A DNA stretch of 15,999 bases, taken from assembly GCA_003577005.1 (NCBI GenBank), contig QEUW01000156.1, positions 1 through 15,999 on the forward strand. Reading direction: 5' to 3'. The translations under genes and the position numbers were made by a program. The DNA is from Chloroflexota bacterium (lineage in GTDB: Bacteria > Chloroflexota > Anaerolineae > Caldilineales > Caldilineaceae). Position 1 is the stretch's first letter. Every line of letters starts with the position of its first letter. Below, piece by piece: positions 7,059 through 14,637 of the stretch. The notes below the pieces were generated by a model. The model was not told where the DNA came from and searched no databases. It worked only from the letters and a program-made list of their open reading frames with translations.

Positions 7059-8051
7059 ATGACAAAGACCATGCAGGCTATCCGGGTGCATCGCTATGGC
7101 GGCCCAGAAGAGCTCAACCTGGAGCGCATCCCACGCCCGGAGCCAAAAATAGGTGAACTCTTGGTTCGTGTACACGCAGCCGGTGTCTTGCCGATTGAGA
7201 CGGCGGTTCGCCAGGGACGCTTCCCAGGGGTCATGCCGGAGGCTTTTCCCTACATCCCCGGCACGGCATTCGCCGGTGTGATCGAGGAATTAGGACCGGC
7301 GGTGACCGGCTGGCAGGTGGGAGAGGCGGTCTGTGGCCGCAGCCCCAATGGAACCTATGCCGAATATACGACGCTGCTGGCCGAGGCGCCGGCAGCCGCC
7401 CCCAATACAGCGGGATTTCGGCTCTCTGCCGCCATTATCCCACTGGCGCGCAAGCCCGCAAGCCTCAGCTTTGACGAAGCCGCCACGCTCTCCGGCGGCG
7501 CTACGACCGCCTGGACGGCGCTCTTTGCCGATGGCGACCTGCAGCCAGGCCAGCGGATTCTGATCCACGGAGCGGCAGGCGGTGTTGGCCTCTTTGCGGT
7601 GCAGTTCGCCAGGTGGAAAGGCGCACATGTCATCGGAACCGCCTCGACCGCAAATGTGGATTTTGTCCGCTCGCTGGGAGCCGATGAGGTGATCGACTAT
7701 ACCACAACCCCTTTTGAAGAGGTGGCGCACAATCTCGATTTTGTGCTGGACACCATCGGCGGCGACACCCTGTTGCGTTCTATGCCGCTCGTCAAGCGCG
7801 GCGGAACGGTGGTTTCCATCGTACAACCGCCCCCTACGGCGCTGGCCGAAGCACTGGGGGTCCAGGCGTTCAAGAACGCTGTCTTGCCAGCCAGCGAACA
7901 CCTGCGCTCGATCGTCCAGTTGATCGATGAGGGTCATGTCAGACCGGTCATTCGTCGTATCTTCGCCTTGTATGAGGCGGCGCAGGCGCACAAGCTAAGC
8001 GAGACCGGTCACGGGCGGGGTCGCATCGTCCTGCACATTGCCGATGGATAA
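7059..8051 (+). CDS. Zinc-independent MDR oxidoreductase (NADPH:quinone reductase-like)
   Basis: A cytosolic NAD(P)H-dependent reductase of the medium-chain dehydrogenase superfamily, quinone oxidoreductase branch. The GroES-like catalytic domain covers ~1-125 (RVHAAGVLPIETAVRQGRFPG, PGTAFAGVI). The Rossmann domain has GAAGGVG at 171-177, followed by LFAVQFARWKGAHVIGTAS. FVLDTIGGDTLL matches the family's cofactor-domain strand. The zinc-binding cysteines of alcohol dehydrogenases are absent. A segment of ~20 residues around 108-130 is longer than usual between the AEY and KPxxLSFDEAA motifs. AAGGAA lies 11 nt before ATG 7059, slightly far; the Met at residue 5 is an alternative. Length 330 aa is normal. 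The substrate is unknown. The preceding terminator suggests it has its own promoter. Confidence 0.92.
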   Translation: MTKTMQAIRVHRYGGPEELNLERIPRPEPKIGELLVRVHAAGVLPIETAVRQGRFPGVMPEAFPYIPGTAFAGVIEELGPAVTGWQVGEAVCGRSPNGTYAEYTTLLAEAPAAAPNTAGFRLSAAIIPLARKPASLSFDEAATLSGGATTAWTALFADGDLQPGQRILIHGAAGGVGLFAVQFARWKGAHVIGTASTANVDFVRSLGADEVIDYTTTPFEEVAHNLDFVLDTIGGDTLLRSMPLVKRGGTVVSIVQPPPTALAEALGVQAFKNAVLPASEHLRSIVQLIDEGHVRPVIRRIFALYEAAQAHKLSETGHGRGRIVLHIADG

Positions 8052-8212
8052 AGGGCTTGAGCCACAGATTCCGCAGATTTCTTTCTTGGGAGGCGGCATC
8101 ATCTGCCTGAGCCGCATTCTGTATTCATAACAGTCACCATGCTCGTTCGAGCACCGATAACGTTTACGAAGTGGGCCGGGAACCCCCAGGGTGGCGCCAT
8201 GAAAATGGCAGT

Positions 8213-8344
8213 GTACAGCAAGTAACACAGAGAACACAGAGGGGACGCGGGGCGCACAGGGGGCTTTGTCCACAGAACGAGCTATTGCCTATTTCTCGGT
8301 GCTCTCTGTGCAGTCTCTGCGCTCTGTGTTCCGCTGTTCTGTAC
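8213..8344. repeat. Inverted pair of ACACAGAG-type short-word repeats upstream of the SDR gene
   Basis: GTACAG (8213-8218) and AACACAGAG (8224-8232) are inverted as CTCTGTGTT (8322-8330) and CTGTAC (8339-8344). The intervening DNA repeats degenerate ACACAGAGG/CTCTGTGC words. A related CCACAGATTCCGCAGATT string is at 8060-8077. The whole could fold as a long hairpin ending just before the SDR ribosome site. Nothing in 8052-8368 looks like a gene. Confidence 0.5.
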
Positions 8345-8368
8345 TATTTTCACAGCAGGAGATATGCG

Positions 8369-9085
8369 ATGAAACGAGTTGCATTGATTACCGGCGCCAG
8401 CCGGGGATTGGGAAAAACGCTGGCGACATTTCTCGCCGGGCGCGGCGATAATCTGGTCATCACGGCCAGAGGTGTTGAGGCACTAACGACAGTAGCCGGT
8501 GAACTGGAGGCGTACGGGGGGGAGGTGGTTGCGCTCCCCGGCGATGTGGCCGACCCGTCGCACCAGCGCCAGCTCGTAGCCGCCGCCGGGCAGTTAGGCG
8601 GATTGCACCTGTTGGTCAACAACGCATCGGTCCTGGGCCCTAGCCCGCAGCCGGTGTTGGCCGATTATCCGCTCGAAACGCTTGAGCAGGTCTTTGCTGT
8701 CAATGTGCTGGCCCCGCTCAGTCTGATCCAACAGGCGTTGCCGCTGCTTAAGCAATCCGGTGGGACGATCATCAACATTTCCAGTGATGCGGCAGTAGGT
8801 GGGTACGCCGGTTGGGGCGGCTATGGGGCCAGCAAGGCGGCGCTGGACCTGATCACCCTCACGCTGGCAAACGAACTGCGCGAGGATGGTGTGGCCGTAG
8901 TGAGCGTCGACCCGGGTGATATGCGCACACAAATGCAACAAGAAGCCTTCCCCGGTGAGGACATCAGCGACCGCCCGCTGCCCGATGTAACCATTCCCTT
9001 TTGGGCCTGGCTGCTTGGTCAGGAACCGCGACAGATCAGCGGTCGTCGCTTCCAGGCCCAGGCAGCAGAGTGGGTCGTCGCTTAA
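8369..9085 (+). CDS. Short-chain dehydrogenase/reductase (SDR)
   Basis: A classical SDR oxidoreductase of 238 aa, NAD(P)H-dependent; the substrate cannot be told from sequence. Motifs: cofactor loop TGASRGLG (8-15), GDVADP (58-63), NNAS (84-87), catalytic Ser in INISSD (138/139), and YGASK (152-156) with catalytic Tyr152 and Lys156. The post-catalytic DPGDMRT (181-187) contains the PG motif. ATG 8369 is chosen because AGGAG sits 7 nt upstream and the conserved MKRVALITG begins there; an in-frame ATG at 8171 would add a non-homologous, repeat-derived extension. R12 after TGAS is often linked to NADPH preference. The next gene begins 67 nt downstream on the same strand, so cotranscription is likely. 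Confidence 0.94.
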   Translation: MKRVALITGASRGLGKTLATFLAGRGDNLVITARGVEALTTVAGELEAYGGEVVALPGDVADPSHQRQLVAAAGQLGGLHLLVNNASVLGPSPQPVLADYPLETLEQVFAVNVLAPLSLIQQALPLLKQSGGTIINISSDAAVGGYAGWGGYGASKAALDLITLTLANELREDGVAVVSVDPGDMRTQMQQEAFPGEDISDRPLPDVTIPFWAWLLGQEPRQISGRRFQAQAAEWVVA

Positions 9086-9088
9086 CGA

Positions 9089-9110
9089 GGTGACAACCAA
9101 TTGGGTCACC
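9089..9110. promoter_or_regulatory. Palindrome between the SDR and QueA-like genes
   Basis: GGTGAC (9089-9094) pairs with GTCACC (9105-9110), and CCAATTGG (9097-9104) between them is itself palindromic. Only a 2-nt AA bulge breaks the symmetry. It lies 3 nt after the SDR stop and 42 nt before the next start. It could be an operator or a processing hairpin; no promoter was recognised. Confidence 0.3.
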
Positions 9111-9152
9111 GGATCAGTAGCCTGTTGCAGAGAGCGAGAGTGGAGGAAAGTT

Positions 9153-10196
9153 ATGAACCGCAATGAATTGTTCTTTGATCGGCCGGCATCACTCCAAGCT
9201 ACGGAGCCACCCGAAAGCCGGGGCATCGCCCGTGATGAGGTGCGTCTACTAGTCAGCACACCAGACGGACATACACACACTGTTTTTTATGATCTGGCCC
9301 GCTATCTACAGCCCGGCGATCTGCTGGTGATCAACCGCAGCGCCACGCTGCCGGCCAGCCTGCCGGCGTGGGCTAGCCTGGGCGAGTTTGTGCTCAACGT
9401 CTCCACAAACTACGGCGGCGGTCTCTGGCTCGCCGAACCGCGCTGGAGTCTGAGCCAGCCGGGACCGCTGCCGCTCGAACCGAGCGAACCCATTTCAATC
9501 GCCGGTACGGCGGCCCGAATGGTGGCGCCCTTCCCGGGCCTGCCTCGACTTTGGTACGTACAGTCTGAGAGCAATCTTTGCCAGCTCATGGCGCGGGCCG
9601 GAGCGCCGATCCGCTATGGCTATGTGCAGGGTTTCTATCCGCTAGAGGCGTATCAGACCGTCTTTGCTCGCATTCCCGGCAGTGCAGAGATGCCTTCCGC
9701 TGGCCGTCCTTTTACCCCACGTGTGCTGGCTGCACTGCGCGCACGTGGGGTTGAGATGGCCGGGCTGACCCTCCATACCGGCGTCTCCAGCCTGGAGGTG
9801 GAAACCGATACCGTCGAAGAACACTCGCTCTACCCGGAGCCCTTTCACGTACCGGTGGGGACGGCGCGGGCGGTCAACCGTGCACGCAGCGAAGGCCGCC
9901 GCGTGATCGCCGTCGGCACTACGGTGGTGCGCGCCCTCGAAGCAGCCTGGGACGGCAAGCAGGTCTCCCCAGCGCGTGGGTTTACCCGCCGCTATATCCA
10001 CCCGGGTCAGGGCGTTCATGCCGTCGATGGGCTGGTCAGTGGCTTCCATGACCCGCTCGCCAGCCACCTGGCCATGCTCTACGCTATTGCCGGCCAGGAA
10101 TTGATCCGCACTGCGTATGCAGAAGCCGTGCAACATGGCTACCTCTGGCACGAGTTTGGCGACAGCCACCTGATCTTGCCAGGAAAAGAGGGGTGA
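9153..10196 (+). CDS. QueA-like protein (S-adenosylmethionine:tRNA ribosyltransferase-isomerase family, divergent)
   Basis: Resembles QueA, which transfers and isomerises the ribosyl group of S-adenosylmethionine onto 7-aminomethyl-7-deazaguanine in tRNA during queuosine synthesis. Family landmarks are present in order: F-DLARYLQPGDLLVIN near the N-terminus, SAEMPSAGRPFTPRVL, LTLHTGVSS, EPFHVP, GRRVIAVGTTVVRALE, VHAVDGLVSGFHDP, and a C-terminal EFGDSHLIL. Several differ from canonical QueA: SAGRPFT where APTAGLHFT is usual, HTGVSS where HVGxGTF is usual, and HDP where HLP is usual. The start is ATG 9153, with GGAGG 6 nt upstream; upstream in-frame codons overlap the SDR gene. The length of 347 aa is normal. 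No tgt or other queuosine gene is nearby. It may be a paralogue with another role. Confidence 0.85.
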   Translation: MNRNELFFDRPASLQATEPPESRGIARDEVRLLVSTPDGHTHTVFYDLARYLQPGDLLVINRSATLPASLPAWASLGEFVLNVSTNYGGGLWLAEPRWSLSQPGPLPLEPSEPISIAGTAARMVAPFPGLPRLWYVQSESNLCQLMARAGAPIRYGYVQGFYPLEAYQTVFARIPGSAEMPSAGRPFTPRVLAALRARGVEMAGLTLHTGVSSLEVETDTVEEHSLYPEPFHVPVGTARAVNRARSEGRRVIAVGTTVVRALEAAWDGKQVSPARGFTRRYIHPGQGVHAVDGLVSGFHDPLASHLAMLYAIAGQELIRTAYAEAVQHGYLWHEFGDSHLILPGKEG

Positions 10197-10248
10197 GACG
10201 TGAAGGGTGACGTGTAACGGACACGTCACCCTTCACGTCTCACCCCTC
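10188..10248. terminator. 28-bp perfect hairpin between convergent genes
   Basis: 10188-10215 is perfectly complementary to 10221-10248, with a 5-nt AACGG loop. The stem overlaps the stop codon of the QueA-like gene (10194-10196). The words GTGAGACGTGA and GGGTGACGTG show it belongs to the short-word repeat type. It ends 22 nt before the convergent ParB-like stop. No T-run follows on either side, so the function may be transcript-end stabilisation rather than classical termination. Confidence 0.6.
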
Positions 10249-10270
10249 ACGCACCACCCACCACCAAACA

Positions 10271-10963
10271 CTATTTCGTAGCGGGTAACAGCTCGCCAGG
10301 GCATCCGGTGCTGGCGGGCTTTTGACGCGGCCAGAGGAATGACCAGGGCCAATGCCGCTTTGGCTGTTGGCCATCCACTGCCTTGAGCAATTGGCGCTGG
10401 CGAGCAAAGCGCCTCGCCTGCTCCTGGCGCTCCTGGATGACCTGATTGGCCAGCATCAGATTGGGATTGGGAAGCATGGTTGTTTCTCCTTTACTCGCCG
10501 TCACTTGGGTTGGGTTTCGCTGATTTTCCTCATCCCAAACCGTCACTTCGGCTTCGATTGCTATCTGTCCATAGCTATGCGCCACCGAGATCCGGTGGTG
10601 GCCGTCGCGCACATAGTAGATCTCACCGATCTGGACTAGCTCCACCGGCGGGATCGGTTCTCCCCGCTCATGCGCCAGCGCCAGGTCGACCCAGCGGTCT
10701 GCTGTGTGCGCCTGGAGGGGCCGGAACTGAGCATCAAAATCACGACAACGCCCTTCGCTGCCGCGAATCTGCGCCAGTGGAACCAGCTGGACACCCGCAT
10801 GATGGCGCGCCCGTGGCGTCCGCCGCTGAATGTTGGCGTTCAGACAGAGCAAGCTCTGTGAGTGACCCGATAAGCGGGACCAGAACCGTCGCCTGAACGC
10901 CTGCCCGCGGAGTTGCAGAAAGCGGTCTTTTACCTGCGAGCGGGTCGTTGTTTGTACCAACAT
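10271..10963 (-). CDS. Small ParB/sulfiredoxin-like (DGHHR) protein
   Basis: A 230-aa soluble protein. The centre has FDAQFRPLQAHTADRW, then IPPVELVQIGEIYYV, RDGHHRISVAHSYGQ and IEAEVTVW. This matches the ParB N-terminal/Srx-like fold, in which the DGHHR segment corresponds to the nucleotide/phosphate-binding GxHR box of ParB and sulfiredoxin. The N-terminus (RSQVKDRFLQLRGQ, then basic) and the C-terminal helix (LANQVIQERQEQARRFARQ) are not assigned. The HTH and dimerisation parts of true ParB are missing and there is no parA, so chromosome segregation is unlikely. ATG 10963 is chosen because AAGGAGG ends 5 nt upstream; an in-frame start at 11065 would run through the operator-like palindrome. 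Its function is unknown; similar small proteins occur in Chloroflexota, as far as I recall. Confidence 0.75.
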   Translation of the reverse strand: MLVQTTTRSQVKDRFLQLRGQAFRRRFWSRLSGHSQSLLCLNANIQRRTPRARHHAGVQLVPLAQIRGSEGRCRDFDAQFRPLQAHTADRWVDLALAHERGEPIPPVELVQIGEIYYVRDGHHRISVAHSYGQIAIEAEVTVWDEENQRNPTQVTASKGETTMLPNPNLMLANQVIQERQEQARRFARQRQLLKAVDGQQPKRHWPWSFLWPRQKPASTGCPGELLPATK

Positions 10964-10979
10964 ACGCACCTCCTTGGAT

Positions 10980-11011
10980 TCACTTTCTGGCACCAGTATG
11001 CCAGAAAGTGA
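10980..11011 (-). promoter_or_regulatory. 13-bp perfect palindrome just upstream of the ParB-like gene (operator-like)
   Basis: TCACTTTCTGGCA at 10980-10992 is perfectly inverted at 10999-11011 around a 6-nt spacer. It sits ~16 nt before the start codon, adjoining the ribosome site. GTGACAC recurs twice nearby (11009-11015 and 11032-11038). It may be a repressor operator or a 5' UTR hairpin covering translation; autoregulation by the ParB-like protein is possible but unproven. Confidence 0.45.
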
Positions 11012-11081
11012 CACAGTTGTGGTGACACTGGTCGCCACAAGCAGTGGTACAAGCGCTGCCACCAAAGTGATACAACTCTTC

Positions 11082-11099
11082 TGAGGGGTTCACCCCTCA
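11082..11099. repeat. 8-bp tight hairpin between the propeller gene and the ParB-like gene
   Basis: TGAGGGGT pairs with ACCCCTCA around a 2-nt centre. It lies in the 241-nt gap between two minus-strand genes. No T-run follows, so termination is uncertain. The rest of 11012-11204 shows no recognisable gene. Confidence 0.3.
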
Positions 11100-11204
11100 C
11101 CCTGCAAGCGCCGGTCTCTCTCAGTGACCCGTCGCCGTACGGGCTGCGCCTTCTGCACAGCGGCAACGCTTTGGGTTCTTCAACCAGCTCCAAGCGATCT
11201 GTGC

Positions 11205-14075
11205 TTAACCCTGCCGTACCATCGGCAGATAAAGCGGGTTTTGCAGGCCGGAGTTGTTTCCCTGCCCGGCCAGAGCAAATTCGGTAAAGTGGTCGGCCAC
11301 CACCGTCACCACACGATTGGCGGTATCCACACCGCAGCCAGCGCAAGGCAGCATGGGCCGCCATTCGGCCCCATTCCAGTAGAGCACAGTGAGCGTGGCT
11401 GGATCGGTAACACCGGCAGCGGCGAGCTGCGCATCGGTATAGGGAATGCTCAGCGTATACGGCTTGAGAAAGGTCGTGACCGCCTGACCGGTAAGGGTCG
11501 TCGCCGCACCATTGAACGAGCGGACAGGCCGCAACCCATTGGGAAGCGGTTGCCGGGGAGCAGGCAGACCGGCCAGTTTGACGATCAGGTCGCCAGTGGC
11601 AGCGCCGGCAGGAAAGGCCACGGTGATCCCATCTGGCCCGCTGACCGTCCCACCCTGGCCTGGCGTCACATTGCCGCCGCCCAATGGGCCGCCCCAGCGG
11701 GCAAAGCCAGAGGCCGGACGCTCGCCCGCCTGGTCAAAGTCGCCGCCGACATAGACGCCGCTTGCCGCCGCAGCGACGCTGTAGACCTCGGTGAACTGGT
11801 CATTGTACCATTTGAGACCGCTCCCCAACGTTGACCAAGAACCGGTAAGGGTATCGAAACGACCAACAAAACGGGCCGGCGCCGTCCCCGCTGCGGTAAA
11901 ATGCCCACCGACAAAGAGGTCAGTGCCGTATGCAGCCAGCGCGTACACCGGATTTTCGTCAAAGCCGCCTACACTATTCCCAGGCGCCGACCATTCACCG
12001 GTCGCCAGGCTGTAGCGGGCCAGGTTGTTGGCTGAAACCGCCCCGGCCTGATTGAAAGAGCCACCCACATAGAGCCCATCGCCGATCAACGCCAACGCAT
12101 TGACATCGATGGAAAAGCCGCTAAAGCCATTCTTGCTGACACCGGGGTTGAGCGGCGTCCCGGCCCAGAGCCATTTATCCTGCTGGCTGTCCCAGATGGT
12201 CAGGTTGTGCATGACGACAAAGCTGTTGAGGTCGTTGATGTCCGTGCCATACTGGATCGTCTGGAAGTGGCCGCCGATAAAGACGAGGTCGCCGCTGACG
12301 GCCAACGCATTGACATAGGTGCCGACCTCATGACCTTCCTTGCCACGCTCGAAGATGCGTGCCTGTGCGCCAAAGGGGTGCCACTGGGCGCCATCCCAAA
12401 AGGCAACATCATAGGCGGTGACGTTGCCCGCTGCTGTGAAGCCGCCGCCGGCGTAGAGCCGGCCATTGCTGTAGGCTAGCGCCATCACATCACCGTTGAT
12501 CCCGCTGCCGAGCGCCGACCATTCCTTGGTGACGCTGTTCCAGCGTGCGATATGGTTGGCGGCGACCCCGCCAGCCTGGGTGAACTCGCCGCCGACATAG
12601 AGGTCATCACCGGCCAGCGCCAGCGCACGGATGCGACCATTGGTCCCGCCGATGTTGTGCCAGGTCTCGCCATCCCACATCGCCAGGTTGTCCACCTTGA
12701 CGCCGCCGGCATATTGAAACTCGCCGCCGGCAAAGACAAAACCATCCTCATCCACGACAATGGCGTAGGGCAGGGCCGGTGTATCACCATAGGCCTGCCG
12801 GGCCAGACCGACGCCCAAAGCCTGCCAGCCAGTCGCGTCATAGCGGCCCACATTGTCGATGCGCAAGTTGCCGCCAAACTTGTACGAACCGCCGATGTAG
12901 AGCGACCCCTCCGGTCCAGTGGCCAGCGTGGTCACGACATCATAATCCTGGTTCTGGATGCCCGCGCCTACCTCGGCAAAAGTGGCGCCATCCCACTGGA
13001 CGAGCAGGTCCATCGCCTTGCCGCCGGCGGCCACAAAGCTACCCCCCACGTAGAGATGATCACCGCTCACCGCCAATGCGTTGACGACCATGTCGGAGGA
13101 GAACTGTTCTGGCCGTACACCCCCGCCCACGCTCTTCCAGGTGACGCCGTCCCAGACCGCCAGGTGGGCGGCGGGTTTGCCGTCTGCCTGTTCAAAAGCG
13201 CCGCCGGCATGAAGCTGTCCGTTGTAGACCGCCAGCGCCGCCACCGTCGCATTCTCAAAGCCATTGGTATTGGCGCCGAGAGAAACGCCGTTGCCCAACG
13301 CAACCCATTGGATGCCATTCCACGCGGCCACGCTGTTGGCGTTAATCCCCCCCGCCTGGGTGAAATCACCGCCGACATAGAGCGCATCGCTATAGGGGGC
13401 CAGGGCCAGGACTTCACCGTTGGGCACGAATTCACCTTCCCAATCCAGCTTGCCGACCCCACTGCCTAACGCCGCCCACTTCTGTCCATCCCAAACGGCA
13501 ATATTGTTGGCCGCCACACCATCGACCGAGACAAAATCGCCCCCGACGTAGAGCCGGCCATCGACAAAGGCCAGCGCATTGACCTCTCCTGGTTCGGGGG
13601 AGCCAAAGTAATCATCCACAGGGCCAGTACCATTGCCGACCAGCGACCAGCTATTCCCATCCCAGCGGGCCAGGCGGTTGGCATCGAGATCACCGGCGGT
13701 GTTGAACTTCCCGCCGACATAGAGAGCGGCGCCGTGGGCGGCCAGCGCGGTCACCCGTCCGTCCACGCCCGCGCCGAGTGGGTGCCAGCTCCGGCCATCC
13801 CAGCGAGCGATGTTGCGCGCTTCGACACCACCGGCTTTGGTAAAGTCGCCCCCGACATAGAGATCGCCATTGGGCGCCACAGCCAGGGCGAGGACCTGGC
13901 CTTCGACACCGGCAAAGCCAAAGCGGTCGTCCCAGAATTCATCGCCGGGCGCCTGGGGTGCGAACCGGGTGGACCCGGCAATTTGGGCCTGTGCGGGCAC
14001 AGCGGGAAGCAGTGCCAGCCAGGCTGCCAGCCAAAGCAAAAGAATCGTTTTCAATCGCTTGGTGTGGGAATTCAT
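11205..14075 (-). CDS. Secreted multi-repeat beta-propeller-like protein with ZU5-like domain and C-terminal YLPMVRQG
   Basis: A 956-aa exported protein. It begins with a Sec signal peptide: a basic n-region (MNSHTKRLK), a hydrophobic core (ILLLWLAAWLALL) and likely cleavage after AQA. Fourteen repeats of ~50 residues cover ~40-790. Each contains a LYVGGxFxxAGG strand pair followed by ARWDG-x-W-x-x-LG-x-G, as in Kelch-like or galactose-oxidase-like propellers. Fourteen repeats would suit two seven-bladed propellers. From ~795 there is a GGTVSGPDGITVAFPAGA segment resembling a ZU5/autoproteolytic-type beta domain, and FTEFAL near the end. The last residues are LYLPMVRQG. ATG 14075 is preferred because AGGAG lies 8 nt upstream and the signal peptide starts there; ATG 14114 would add 13 residues without a ribosome site. 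Ligand and role are unknown. Confidence 0.85.
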   Translation of the reverse strand: MNSHTKRLKTILLLWLAAWLALLPAVPAQAQIAGSTRFAPQAPGDEFWDDRFGFAGVEGQVLALAVAPNGDLYVGGDFTKAGGVEARNIARWDGRSWHPLGAGVDGRVTALAAHGAALYVGGKFNTAGDLDANRLARWDGNSWSLVGNGTGPVDDYFGSPEPGEVNALAFVDGRLYVGGDFVSVDGVAANNIAVWDGQKWAALGSGVGKLDWEGEFVPNGEVLALAPYSDALYVGGDFTQAGGINANSVAAWNGIQWVALGNGVSLGANTNGFENATVAALAVYNGQLHAGGAFEQADGKPAAHLAVWDGVTWKSVGGGVRPEQFSSDMVVNALAVSGDHLYVGGSFVAAGGKAMDLLVQWDGATFAEVGAGIQNQDYDVVTTLATGPEGSLYIGGSYKFGGNLRIDNVGRYDATGWQALGVGLARQAYGDTPALPYAIVVDEDGFVFAGGEFQYAGGVKVDNLAMWDGETWHNIGGTNGRIRALALAGDDLYVGGEFTQAGGVAANHIARWNSVTKEWSALGSGINGDVMALAYSNGRLYAGGGFTAAGNVTAYDVAFWDGAQWHPFGAQARIFERGKEGHEVGTYVNALAVSGDLVFIGGHFQTIQYGTDINDLNSFVVMHNLTIWDSQQDKWLWAGTPLNPGVSKNGFSGFSIDVNALALIGDGLYVGGSFNQAGAVSANNLARYSLATGEWSAPGNSVGGFDENPVYALAAYGTDLFVGGHFTAAGTAPARFVGRFDTLTGSWSTLGSGLKWYNDQFTEVYSVAAAASGVYVGGDFDQAGERPASGFARWGGPLGGGNVTPGQGGTVSGPDGITVAFPAGAATGDLIVKLAGLPAPRQPLPNGLRPVRSFNGAATTLTGQAVTTFLKPYTLSIPYTDAQLAAAGVTDPATLTVLYWNGAEWRPMLPCAGCGVDTANRVVTVVADHFTEFALAGQGNNSGLQNPLYLPMVRQG

Positions 14076-14117
14076 TGGTTTTGCTCCTACTTGATTTGTT
14101 TTGATTTTTTCCATGTG

Positions 14118-14233
14118 CCGGCCAGTAGCCGCTTCTCCATCTTGCGCGTATCAGTACATCCCTATTTCATAGGGCGCAGGCGTCGCAATCCAGCCAGTAG
14201 CCGCTTCTCCATCTTGCGCGTATCAGTACACCC
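14118..14233 (-). repeat. Duplicated 44-nt motif in the leader of the propeller gene
   Basis: 14118-14161 and 14190-14233 are identical at 42 of 44 positions, with a perfect 38-nt core (14121-14158 and 14193-14230) and a period of 72. The 28-nt interval between the copies contains CCCTAT-TTC-ATAGGG, a small perfect hairpin. Both copies lie 43-160 nt upstream of the gene start, in its likely 5' UTR. Two copies without cas genes do not make a CRISPR array. Confidence 0.75.
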
Positions 14234-14280
14234 AACGTGCAGTCCCGTTATTCTTGCGGAAGTTTTGTGCCACCTAGACG

Positions 14281-14373
14281 CTGTTTGAAAGGTCTCTGTC
14301 CCGCTCGTGCTGGATTGTCAAATCCCCGACGTCACCGCTGGATTTGACAATCCAGCACGAGCTTTTCAGACAG
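14281..14373. repeat. Large hairpin A (23-bp perfect stem, extended)
   Basis: 14303-14325 pairs perfectly with 14340-14362 around a 14-nt loop. Outside a one-sided bulge, CTGTTTGAAA (14281-14290) pairs with 14364-14373 with one mismatch. TTTT follows the right arm on the plus strand (14363-14366). It lies in the 755-nt gene-free region 14076-14831. No gene was recognised in 14374-14568. Confidence 0.6.
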
Positions 14374-14568
14374 CTTCTTAGGATCAGTCCTGGCTGCTGC
14401 CCGCAACAACATCGTATCAACAACTGGCCGATAATTGGTGTCAGCCCGTGTTACAAGAATTGCTACACCTTTGGCAAGTGTTACAATCGGCTGCCCCAGC
14501 TCGCCGTGCGTGGCCGGCGGATGGACCTCAGAAGCAGCGTGGCAAAAGGGATAAAGAAAAAGCCAGAT

Positions 14569-14600
14569 AAAAAATAGAGACACTGCTATGCAGCGTCTCT
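14569..14600 (-). terminator. Rho-independent terminator for the minus-strand gene ending at 14832
   Basis: On the minus strand AGAGACGCTGC (14600-14590) pairs with GCAGTGTCTCT (14586-14576) around a 3-nt loop, with one wobble, and is followed by ATTTTTTATC. This is a standard intrinsic terminator pointing left. It is 230 nt past the stop codon at 14832, so hairpins B and C would be in the transcript's 3' end. Confidence 0.75.
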
Positions 14601-14637
14601 CAGGCTACAACGAGACTTTACGTGGCAGACCTAACTC

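Noticed and set aside
9015..9152. Longer start for the QueA-like protein
   Set aside because: It would overlap the SDR gene; GGAGG sits correctly before ATG 9153 and family similarity begins after it.
12552..13469. Plus-strand open frame of 305 codons inside the propeller gene
   Set aside because: It mirrors the repeats of the minus-strand gene, which has a signal peptide, ribosome site and clear repeat family.
14118..14233. Two near-identical direct repeats with a 28-34-nt interval resembling a minimal CRISPR
   Set aside because: Only two copies, no third degenerate copy on either side, no cas gene in the window, and the position fits a gene leader.
14332..14583. Minus-strand open frame of 83 codons with a hydrophobic start
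   Set aside because: It overlaps the intrinsic terminator and hairpin A, has no ribosome site and no recognised similarity.
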